Below the pieces are notes generated by a model. It did no database searches. It was not told where the DNA came from and worked only from the letters and a program-made list of their open reading frames with translations. From assembly GCA_900751685.1 (NCBI GenBank), contig CAADSR010000125.1:1-5600 (forward strand): a DNA stretch of 5,600 bases, in the 5' to 3' direction. The stretch is from Clostridia bacterium (GTDB lineage: Bacteria; Bacillota; Clostridia; UBA1381). The position numbers were made by a program, and so were the translations under genes. Each line of letters starts with the position of its first letter. Positions within the stretch are counted from its first letter, which is position 1. This document shows, one piece after another, positions 1 through 5,600 of this stretch.

Positions 1-884
1 CAGGAGCTGCAATGCTGGGAATCCGTTCCGCAATTATTACAAAACTGCCGAAAAATAAAATGGGGCACTTTATCCGCAATAAGATCCGCTACGGAAATGT
101 TAGTGACGATTATATTGTATACGACACGGACCCCGGCAGCCGGTTAGGGCTGTATTATTATGAAAGCGGGGCATATCCTAGAAAATCTTCTGTGATTTAT
201 GACCGTGCAGGGTCCTCTATGTGTTCGTTAAAATTGGAGGACATCCCGGAAGATATTTATGAAAAAACAAAGATATTTCATATTAGCAGTATTTCACTTG
301 CCATTGATCCCCAGCTTCAAAAAACTGCATTGGCAATGATTGAAAAATTTAAAAAAGCAGGGGCGGCGATTTCCTTTGATGTAAATTACCGTGCTGCCCT
401 GTGGAGCGAAGAAGACGCAAAAAAAGTCATTGAAAGCGTATTTCCTTATGTAGACCTTTTATTCGTTTCAGAAGAGACATCCCGCCGGATGCTCCAACGC
501 ACCGGCACATTGGAAGAGATCATGCAAGGTTATGCAAAAGATTACGGCTGCCGTCTTGTTGCAACGACCCGCCGGGATGTGATCAGCCCGACACATCATA
601 ACTTTAATTCTAAGATCTATTACGACGGCACGTTTTATGAGGAAGAGCCTTATAACAATATAGAAGTGATCGACCGGATCGGAAGCGGGGATGCATATCT
701 GGCCGGGGTACTTTATGGCCTGGTACGCAACGGCTGTGTACAAAGTGCGCTGGAGATCGGGAACGCCCTTTCTGCAGTGAAAAATACCGTGCTGGGCGAT
801 ATGTCAGCCAGCAGTATTGATGAGATCGAAGGCGTTGTGAAATCCCATAAGGCGACCGGGCATCAGGATGAAATGGTAAGATAA
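1..884 (+). CDS. kdgK: 2-keto-3-deoxygluconate kinase (PfkB family), 5' end outside window
   Basis: Predicted cytoplasmic kinase that uses ATP to phosphorylate 2-keto-3-deoxygluconate to KDPG, the step that feeds uronate, pectin or gluconate breakdown into the lower Entner-Doudoroff route. The frame is open from base 3 to the TAA at 882-884. The ATG at 12 is probably internal: family members carry about 40-45 more N-terminal residues, including the Gly-rich GGGEANVA-type substrate segment, which is absent here. Counting from that ATG, visible motifs are RLGLYYYESGA (44-54), VIYDRAGS (61-68), FDVNYRAALW (122-131, matching FDxNYRxxLW of KdgK), and the PfkB signature DRIGSGDAYLAG (221-232) with catalytic Asp227. 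The C-terminal KNTVLGDMSASSIDEIE resembles the KHTxxGDFxxxSxDEVE segment of KdgK. PfkB membership is near certain. The exact substrate is inferred from these subfamily motifs. A terminator follows directly, so this is the last gene of its unit. Confidence 0.85.
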   Translation, partial: GAAMLGIRSAIITKLPKNKMGHFIRNKIRYGNVSDDYIVYDTDPGSRLGLYYYESGAYPRKSSVIYDRAGSSMCSLKLEDIPEDIYEKTKIFHISSISLAIDPQLQKTALAMIEKFKKAGAAISFDVNYRAALWSEEDAKKVIESVFPYVDLLFVSEETSRRMLQRTGTLEEIMQGYAKDYGCRLVATTRRDVISPTHHNFNSKIYYDGTFYEEEPYNNIEVIDRIGSGDAYLAGVLYGLVRNGCVQSALEIGNALSAVKNTVLGDMSASSIDEIEGVVKSHKATGHQDEMVR

Positions 885-890
885 ATCACT

Positions 891-936
891 AAAAAACTAC
901 GGGAGTAAATTTTAAACTTTATTCCCGTAGTTTTTT
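891..936 (+). terminator. Rho-independent terminator after the kinase gene
   Basis: Bases 891-909 pair with 918-936 to give a 19-bp stem with one G-U pair (905/922) and an 8-base loop (910-917). The core ACTACGGGA / TCCCGTAGT is GC-bearing and is flanked by A6 upstream and T6 (931-936) downstream, then GTTTT. It starts 6 bases after the kinase stop codon. The A-tract on the other side means the same hairpin could also terminate transcription coming from the right. Confidence 0.93.
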
Positions 937-974
937 GTTTTACAAAAAATATTATACTACTTATTTAGAGTGGA

Positions 975-1003
975 TTGACAATAATTTTAAATCGTCATAT
1001 AAT
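975..1003 (+). promoter_or_regulatory. Consensus SigA (sigma-70 type) promoter of the adhesin gene
   Basis: TTGACA at 975-980 and TATAAT at 998-1003 both match consensus exactly, with the optimal 17-bp spacer (981-997). The upstream stretch 941-970 is AT-rich, like an UP element. There is no TGn extension before the -10 box. Transcription should start near 1010, giving a leader of about 68 bases before the ATG at 1078. The promoter lies downstream of the terminator, so the adhesin gene is its own unit. Confidence 0.92.
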
Positions 1004-1015
1004 ATGAAATATCAG

Positions 1016-1031
1016 CCAACACTTCGGTTGG
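1016..1031 (+). promoter_or_regulatory. Small hairpin at the 5' end of the adhesin transcript
   Basis: CCAAC (1016-1020) and GTTGG (1027-1031) are inverted repeats around ACTTCG. Alternatively, C1022 and G1027 could close a cUUCGg tetraloop with C1020 and A1021 bulged. It sits only a few bases after the predicted start of transcription, where such hairpins can stabilise mRNA. The inverted repeat could equally be an operator. It has no T-tract and so is not a terminator. Function is inference. Confidence 0.5.
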
Positions 1032-1064
1032 TCAAAATGTTATTTTAGGGAGATAACAAAAATT

Positions 1065-1070
1065 GGAGGG
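1065..1070 (+). promoter_or_regulatory. Strong ribosome binding site of the adhesin gene
   Basis: GGAGGG lies 7 bases before the ATG at 1078-1080, which fixes that start. The spacer is T followed by an A run that continues into the start codon (A7 at 1072-1078). A weaker AGGGAG at 1047-1052 has no start codon at a suitable distance. Confidence 0.88.
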
Positions 1071-1077
1071 TAAAAAA

Positions 1078-4000
1078 ATGAAAAAATTGCTAGCGGCACT
1101 ACTCGCCTTGAGTATGGTGTCAGCTTTGCTGCCCCTAAATGTACCAGCAAGTACATTTGAAGCAGCAGAGATAACAGTCGAGCTTCCAAATCTTGAAAAA
1201 GGGCTGGAAATGGAGCTTGAATCAGTTTCGGATGGTATGTTTTCAACTTCATCAGTTGAGGGCGGGATATCGATCAATGGATTCACTGCCGACTATTTAA
1301 ACAGCCTGTCGGAAGAAGAAAAACAAAATATCAGTATTACGGTCCCCGCAGTGTATGGGGACAAAGATGTGGTAGCGATCGGGGACCGTGCTTTCTTGGG
1401 GACAGATAGCAGGTATACTGGATGCAAGTTCACATTTTTGGACTTGTCAGAAGCTACAAATTTAAAAACAATTGGTCAGTTTGCTTTTTATGCCGCAATT
1501 TTAGCGCCGGCGGAATGTCCTTTGGTGATCCCGGAAGGTGTCACCACGATCAAAAGCAGTTCTTTCTATAACTGCAGTGGTTTTACTGGGGATCTGCTTT
1601 TACCGGACAGTATTGAATCCATTGACGGAATGGCCTTTGATGGATGCACAGGGCTCAACGGGACGTTAAAATTGCCGAATAATCAAAAATATACAACCAT
1701 TGCACAGCAATTGGTTTATCACTGTAAATTTACCGGGACACTGGTCATTCCTGAACAGGTCACACAGATCGGGAGCAGCGCATTCCGTGAAAATACAGGC
1801 TTTACCGGTGACCTAGTTTTGCCGGAAGGGATCACAAGCATCGGAGGGGCGGCATTTTCGGACTGTACTGGTTTTAGTGGAGAACTTAAGCTCCCGCCGG
1901 TGCTAACCTCAATAGGAAATCAGGCTTTTAAAAACTGCAAGGGTTTGAGTGGTGTTTTAGTCATGCCGGATTCGGTAACTTCTGTCGGTTCAGAGGCGTT
2001 TTATTCTTGTACCGGGCTTCAAACGGTCTACTTACCAAACAATGAGGAAACAGTATTCACAAACGGGTCTGCGTTTAATTACTGTTCTTCTATAACGGCT
2101 TTGGTTTGTGCAGACCAAACGGCTTATGAAAAAGCAGTCACAAAGATCACAAACAGTGCAGCAAAAAAACTGCTTGGGTATCCAGTGACCGTCACCTTTG
2201 ACCAGCGGGAGGACCTGCCTGCCTTAAACCGTTTGTATGGACGGCCATTGAACCTGGAGAAAGAAGAAGACAGCGGCCTTTGGAAGGTGAACGCCGGCTT
2301 TGCATTCCCAGAAGCGGGAGGGGAGCCGGCCCCGGGTTATGAAGTAATGTGGAGCTTCACGGATACTGGACAGGGCGTTAAAGCTGACAGCTTGGTCCAG
2401 GGAAGTGTACTGTACCAGTCCATGTCATTACTTGCCCCGGTCATTACCCAAACGGTTAAAGGGGTTTCAAAAGAATATGACGGCCAGCCATTTCTTCTGG
2501 AAATTGATGCGCAGCATGCTTTAAAGGGGAACGGCGTTACAATTTATTATGACTGGCACAAGGTAAACCATTATACTGGCGGCCGGGTGCAGTGGAGCAC
2601 CAATAATTCGTATGCGGTCCAAACAGTTGCAGATAGTGCTGGCGGAGATGATTCTTGGTATCAAGTTACTGTGTATGCTTATAAAAAAGGGGAGAGCAGC
2701 CCATACTTTACCAGCGGGGAATACTATTTTGATGTGAATATTACAAAAGGGACGCCGCAGGTAAATGTCCAGTGCAGCAGGGATGTTTTGGTATTACCAT
2801 GTGATTTGCCCGGACTGACTTTGGAGGAAGGCAGCACACCGGGGACAGTTTCCTGGGATGAAGGCCAGGAGGCCGTTTTAGGAGAGCAGGAATATACTTG
2901 GACCTTTATACCAGAGGATACAGACAATTATAATACAGTGCGGGGAAGTATTTCATTGACTGGTGTCAGTGATGTACAGATCCATGCCAGCGCTGCCGGG
3001 GGCGGTTCAATTTCACCGGCAGGTGAGGTCCCGGTGCCTTACGGGACCGAACAGGTCTTTGAAGTAACGCCGGATGTAGGGTATGAGGTAGACCAGGTAT
3101 TAGTAGATGGTAATCCAGCGCAATTGACCGGCAGCAGCTATACTTTTGAAAATGTAACAGAGGAGCATTCTATTGAGGTGACCTTCCGCAGGTTACAATA
3201 CACCGTTACTACCAGCGCATCAAAAGGCGGGAAGCTCCAGCCCGGTGGTGTTATAAATGCCCAATATGGGGAGACCGTGACAGTGGCCCTCCTGCCGGAT
3301 CCGGGATATGAAATTGCTGCCGTTCAAATCGATGGGGTATTACAGGAAGAAATCAAAGATACTTATATCTTTGATGATATTGCAGAGAATCACCGCATTG
3401 AAGTATTGTTCCAGCAGATCCAATACAGCATTACAGCAACGGCCGGAGAAGGTGGCAGCATTTCCCCAGCGGGAGAGACAAAAGTGACGTATGGGGGAGA
3501 GCAGGCATTTGAGTTTGTCCCGGATGCAGGATATGAGATTGACCAGGTCCTGATAGATCATACCTCTGTAGAGGTACAAGACAACCGGTATGTGTTTAAA
3601 AATATAACGGAAAACCACTCGGTAGAAGTGACATTTAAACGTTTACAATACAGTATTTCCGCTACAGCGGGGGAAGGCGGGACAATTTCGCCTGACAGTG
3701 AAACAATATTAGACTATGGCTCTAGCCAGACCTATATATTTGCTCCCAAGGAGGGATACGAAATAGAAGAGGTCCTTGTTGATGGCCAACCGGTAGCCGT
3801 AATAGAAGGCTCTTACACGTTTTCTTCTGTTACAGAAAACCACACCATTGCTGTCCTTTTCCGGCCTGTTACCTTTACGGTCACGGCGCAAAGCGGAGAG
3901 GGTGGCAGTATTACACCTTCCGGGACAGTTTCTGTAATTTATGGGCAAAGGCAGGAATTTATTTTTACACCTTCGGAGGGATACCACCTTCTAAAAGTAT

Positions 4001-5600
4001 TGGTAGATGATGAAGCTGTAAATACAGAAGAGAATAAATATGTATTGGAAGCCGTAAAAGACAATCATAAAATTTATGCGGAATTTGAGAAGGACACAGC
4101 GTATTATAAGATCCAGTCGGGCGCAGGCCAGGGTGGAACGATTTCCCCTGCCGGAGAGACCATTATTGAATCAGGTGGTACAGTAAATTATATCATTCAG
4201 CCCGAACAGGGATACCAAATCAGCTATGTACTGGTCGATGGTCAGCAGATAACTGTGACAGACGGACAATATACGTTTGACCAGGTCAGCCAAGACCATA
4301 CGATTGAAGTTGTTTTTGAAAAAATTATTCAAAAACACCAAGTCGTTTTCAATGCAAACGGAGGCCGGGGAACGATGGAGCCTCTCTCAGTAGAAGAGGG
4401 ACGTACCATAACATTGCCGGCAAATACTTTGGTTTATGATGGATATAGCTTTATTGGATGGGCACTGCAGACAGAAGGCCCGGTATCCTATAGCAATCAG
4501 GCGCTTTTTAAAATGCAGCAAAGTGATATTTCCTTATATGCAGTATGGAAACAGAATGCAGCAGATAAATTTACGATCAGCGGCAGCGTTACAGGGGAGG
4601 CAAACAGTGTTGTTTCTTTATTGAATCCGGCGGGCGAAACGCTGTCGAGCCTTTCTGTAGGTGCCGAAGGTAGGTTTTCATTTGAAGCGGTAGAAGGCAG
4701 CTATATTGTAAAAGCACAGCATGGAACCAGAACAGACTCCGCCGGTGTTATTGTAGATGGTAAAAATAAAACAGTGATCCCATCTGAAATTTATTTAAAC
4801 CTCGGCCTGGTAAAAACAGAGGTAAATTCTACCGGTGAGGTTTCTGCGGTTTCCTCCCAATCATTTTTAGACGGAGTGTTGCAAGATGCTTCTGCCTATA
4901 CGCCGGAAGACCAGGAATTTGTAAAGAATGGTGCAGAGATCAAATTTGCGCTGGAAATTGCCCAGACAGATGAAGAGGGGATCACTGCGCAAGAGCAGGA
5001 AGCAATAGACGCTGTAAAAGGGGAAGGGCATTCTGATATAGATTCTGTATTCTTGAGAATGGGAATGAATAAGATCTCGGTTTTAAGCGTGGGTCAGGAG
5101 CCTGTTGTAGCGTCAGTAGAAGCGCTTGAAAAGCCAGTACCAATGACATTGGTCCTGCCGGAACGGTTTGACCATAAAGAAGTTACAAAAGTGATCCAGA
5201 CTTATCAAACAAGCGATGGGCAAACTGTTTCTGAGCTTTTGCCGGTCCTGGAATATAATGGGCGCACTATTACAGTGGAAACAAGCCATTTTGGATTGTT
5301 TACGATCCTAGCGGAAAATATTTATACCGTTTCTTTTACCGACCATGAGACCATAATTGATACTGTGAATGTTTTGCAAAATCAAAAAGTCCAGCCACCC
5401 CAAACACCCGTTAAAGCAGGTTTTACTTTCCTTGGATGGTATCAGGACAAAGAATGTACCTTGCTCTGGGATTTTGACCGGGAGGTCACAGCAGATACAG
5501 TTTTATATGCGGGATGGAGTAAGAAAAACACCGGTGGCGGCGGAAGCGTGGTTGTGCCCGAAAAGTATATTGTTAAGTATGAACCAGGGCAGCATGGGAC
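1078..5600 (+). CDS. Large secreted BspA-like LRR / InlB-repeat surface adhesin, 3' end outside window
   Basis: Exported mosaic protein, probably a cell-surface adhesin. I followed the frame codon by codon from the ATG at 1078 and found no stop in 1507 codons. The order of parts is: signal peptide 1-24 (MKK, a Leu/Ala-rich core, likely VPA cleavage site at 22-24); BspA-type LRR_5 region about 85-350; Ig-like/MBG-like region about 366-630, with a YDG motif at 467-469 and a KGTP start at 557-560; six divergent InlB-type repeats 633-1083; Listeria-Bacteroides repeat 1087-1157; carboxypeptidase-regulatory/CnaB-like sandwich about 1163-1241; a recurring surface-protein module 1242-1414; second Listeria-Bacteroides repeat 1415-1480; hinge KKNTGGGGS 1482-1490; then the start of another module (YIVKYEPGQHG). 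No anchor (SLH, LPxTG or choline-binding) is seen, so it should lie downstream. A single-gene unit with its own promoter is likely. Adhesion as the role is inferred from the family, and the ligand is unknown. Confidence 0.93.
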   Translation, partial: MKKLLAALLALSMVSALLPLNVPASTFEAAEITVELPNLEKGLEMELESVSDGMFSTSSVEGGISINGFTADYLNSLSEEEKQNISITVPAVYGDKDVVAIGDRAFLGTDSRYTGCKFTFLDLSEATNLKTIGQFAFYAAILAPAECPLVIPEGVTTIKSSSFYNCSGFTGDLLLPDSIESIDGMAFDGCTGLNGTLKLPNNQKYTTIAQQLVYHCKFTGTLVIPEQVTQIGSSAFRENTGFTGDLVLPEGITSIGGAAFSDCTGFSGELKLPPVLTSIGNQAFKNCKGLSGVLVMPDSVTSVGSEAFYSCTGLQTVYLPNNEETVFTNGSAFNYCSSITALVCADQTAYEKAVTKITNSAAKKLLGYPVTVTFDQREDLPALNRLYGRPLNLEKEEDSGLWKVNAGFAFPEAGGEPAPGYEVMWSFTDTGQGVKADSLVQGSVLYQSMSLLAPVITQTVKGVSKEYDGQPFLLEIDAQHALKGNGVTIYYDWHKVNHYTGGRVQWSTNNSYAVQTVADSAGGDDSWYQVTVYAYKKGESSPYFTSGEYYFDVNITKGTPQVNVQCSRDVLVLPCDLPGLTLEEGSTPGTVSWDEGQEAVLGEQEYTWTFIPEDTDNYNTVRGSISLTGVSDVQIHASAAGGGSISPAGEVPVPYGTEQVFEVTPDVGYEVDQVLVDGNPAQLTGSSYTFENVTEEHSIEVTFRRLQYTVTTSASKGGKLQPGGVINAQYGETVTVALLPDPGYEIAAVQIDGVLQEEIKDTYIFDDIAENHRIEVLFQQIQYSITATAGEGGSISPAGETKVTYGGEQAFEFVPDAGYEIDQVLIDHTSVEVQDNRYVFKNITENHSVEVTFKRLQYSISATAGEGGTISPDSETILDYGSSQTYIFAPKEGYEIEEVLVDGQPVAVIEGSYTFSSVTENHTIAVLFRPVTFTVTAQSGEGGSITPSGTVSVIYGQRQEFIFTPSEGYHLLKVLVDDEAVNTEENKYVLEAVKDNHKIYAEFEKDTAYYKIQSGAGQGGTISPAGETIIESGGTVNYIIQPEQGYQISYVLVDGQQITVTDGQYTFDQVSQDHTIEVVFEKIIQKHQVVFNANGGRGTMEPLSVEEGRTITLPANTLVYDGYSFIGWALQTEGPVSYSNQALFKMQQSDISLYAVWKQNAADKFTISGSVTGEANSVVSLLNPAGETLSSLSVGAEGRFSFEAVEGSYIVKAQHGTRTDSAGVIVDGKNKTVIPSEIYLNLGLVKTEVNSTGEVSAVSSQSFLDGVLQDASAYTPEDQEFVKNGAEIKFALEIAQTDEEGITAQEQEAIDAVKGEGHSDIDSVFLRMGMNKISVLSVGQEPVVASVEALEKPVPMTLVLPERFDHKEVTKVIQTYQTSDGQTVSELLPVLEYNGRTITVETSHFGLFTILAENIYTVSFTDHETIIDTVNVLQNQKVQPPQTPVKAGFTFLGWYQDKECTLLWDFDREVTADTVLYAGWSKKNTGGGGSVVVPEKYIVKYEPGQHG
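1522..2100 (+). repeat. Eight BspA-type (LRR_5) leucine-rich repeat units
   Basis: Residues 149-341 of the surface protein fall into eight units of 24 residues (72 bp), one of them 25, starting at residues 149, 173, 197, 222, 246, 270, 294 and 318. The pattern is L-x-[IL]-P-x-x-[VI]-T-x-I-G-x-x-A-F-x-x-C-x-G-[FL]-x-G, for example LVLPEGITSIGGAAF. The Cys near position 18 is kept in most units but is Asn in the fourth (RENTG). The third unit (LKLPNNQKYTTIAQQL) is degenerate. Two looser units precede the block (VPAVYGDKDVVAIGDRAF and NLKTIGQFAF). This fold is known from BspA and related host-binding proteins and is the likely ligand-binding head. Confidence 0.9.
2374..2967 (+). other. Ig-like / MBG-like modules between LRR head and repeat stalk
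   Basis: Coding segment for roughly residues 433-630. The first module includes EYDGQPF (466-472), resembling the YDG start of MBG domains, and ends near residue 555. The second begins at TKGTPQVNV and ends with TDNYNTVRGSISL, which matches the KGTPxVxV ... DTxNYNTVxGxVSV plan of bacterial Ig-like repeats. These are structural beta-sandwich spacers. The first boundary is approximate and its family assignment is weaker than the second. Confidence 0.6.
2974..4326 (+). repeat. Six tandem 225-bp units encoding divergent InlB B-type repeats
   Basis: Units run 2974-3198, 3199-3423, 3424-3648, 3649-3873, 3874-4101 (one extra codon) and 4102-4326, which are protein residues 633-1083. Each has the plan GG-[ST]-I-[ST]-P, then YG, then P-x-x-GYE, then V-L-V-D-G, then Y-x-F-x-x-V-x-x-x-H-x-I-x-V-x-F, as in the divergent InlB B-repeat family. 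Unit 2 is the most divergent (GGKLQP, VQIDG) and unit 6 lacks the YG motif. Such repeats build rigid extended stalks that project a binding domain from the cell wall. Confidence 0.92.
4336..4548 (+). other. Listeria-Bacteroides (InlB B) repeat, first copy
   Basis: Residues 1087-1157 read VVFNANGGRGTM, then GYSFIGWA, then LYAVW at the end. This is the classic plan of the InlB B repeat (xVxFxxNGGxG ... GYxFxGW ... LYAxW). It follows directly after the six divergent repeats and extends the stalk. Confidence 0.88.
4564..4800 (+). other. Carboxypeptidase-regulatory / CnaB-like sandwich domain
   Basis: Residues about 1163-1241 contain FTISGSVTG, VVSLLNPAGE, GRFSFEAVEGSYIVKA and VIVDGKNKTV. This strand order (I-S-G-x-V ... 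V-x-L ... G-x-F-x-F ... G-x-Y-x-V) is that of small prealbumin-like domains. In surface proteins these act as stalk segments. I cannot tell from sequence alone whether it forms an isopeptide bond. Confidence 0.65.
4801..5319 (+). other. Recurring Firmicutes surface-protein module ending in HFGLFTI
   Basis: Residues about 1242-1414. An acidic helical-looking stretch (TPEDQEFVKNGAEIKFALEI, then a Glu/Gln-rich segment) leads into MTLVLPERF, VIQTYQTSDG and finally ITVETSHFGLFTI. From memory, this resembles the segment with [IV]-x-[IL]-P-x-x-[FL] and T-F-x-T-[DS]-x-F-[SG]-x-[YF] that often precedes the C-terminal repeats of large clostridial surface proteins. I know no firm function for it. Confidence 0.5.
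5320..5517 (+). other. Listeria-Bacteroides (InlB B) repeat, second copy
   Basis: Residues 1415-1480 contain YTVSFTDHE, GFTFLGWYQDKECT and VLYAGW, again the InlB B plan. A Gly-rich hinge (KKNTGGGGS) follows, and then YIVKYEPGQHG, which looks like the start of one more repeat. That type of repeat often comes shortly before SLH domains in this kind of protein. The window ends before any such domain. Confidence 0.85.

Noticed and set aside
12..14. ATG at 12 as the true start of the kinase
   Set aside because: The frame stays open upstream to the window edge, no RBS is well placed for it, and the protein would lack the conserved N-terminal substrate-binding segment.
468..743. Minus-strand open frame of 91 codons inside the kinase gene
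   Set aside because: It lies opposite well-conserved PfkB motifs, has no recognisable protein and no supporting promoter or RBS. It is a shadow of the real gene.
1037..1048. Three-codon upstream frame (ATG TTA TTT TAG) in the leader
   Set aside because: There is no convincing Shine-Dalgarno sequence before it, so it is probably chance. It is mentioned only as a detail of the leader.
1032..1286. Two overlapping minus-strand open frames over the adhesin 5' end
   Set aside because: They overlap the leader and the signal-peptide region of a confident plus-strand gene and show no family motif.
2724..3987. Minus-strand open frames at 2724-2927, 3340-3618 and 3709-3987
   Set aside because: All are antisense to the Ig-like and repeat modules. 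Repeated coding DNA readily yields such frames, and none resembles a known protein.
2974..4326. Regular repeats as a CRISPR array or mobile element
   Set aside because: The 225-bp period is fully coding in one frame, the units are divergent, and there are no short identical repeats with unique spacers, no terminal inverted repeats and no transposase.
4436..4624. Plus-strand frame of 62 codons in another phase
   Set aside because: It is embedded in the adhesin frame across the first InlB B repeat, with no separate start signals.
1078..5600. Target gene of a diversity-generating retroelement
   Set aside because: No template repeat, reverse transcriptase or C-type-lectin variable region is visible. 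The unseen 3' end cannot be judged.

Overview
The window suggests a Gram-positive anaerobe of the Clostridia type (Lachnospiraceae or Eubacteriales-like). The grounds are a perfect SigA-type promoter, a strong GGAGGG ribosome binding site, a U-tailed terminator, a KdgK of the Firmicutes-like subfamily, and a very large BspA-type surface protein. Base composition is moderate and no feature fixes the genus.

Layout: (1) Bases 1-884 hold the 3' part of a PfkB-family sugar kinase, best called 2-keto-3-deoxygluconate kinase. Its N-terminus lies upstream of the window. (2) Bases 885-1077 are intergenic. They hold a 19-bp-stem intrinsic terminator, an AT-rich stretch, a promoter with exact TTGACA and TATAAT boxes 17 bp apart, a small hairpin at the expected 5' end of the transcript, and a strong Shine-Dalgarno sequence. 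(3) Bases 1078-5600 are one uninterrupted reading frame of 1507 complete codons with no stop before the window ends.

The large protein is a secreted mosaic. In order it has a signal peptide, a BspA-like leucine-rich repeat domain (24-residue units), Ig-like/MBG-like modules, six tandem 75-residue divergent InlB-B-type repeats, a Listeria-Bacteroides (InlB B) repeat, a carboxypeptidase-regulatory/CnaB-like sandwich, a recurring Firmicutes surface-protein module, a second Listeria-Bacteroides repeat, and a Gly-rich hinge leading into a further module cut by the window edge. The likely reading is an adhesin: a binding head (LRR) carried on a long beta-rich stalk, with the cell-wall anchor expected downstream, out of view.

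The two genes are separate transcription units: a terminator closes the kinase gene and a dedicated promoter opens the adhesin gene. Nothing here demonstrates a functional link between them. I see no RNA gene, mobile element, CRISPR array or phage feature, and no convincing sign of a new multi-gene system.
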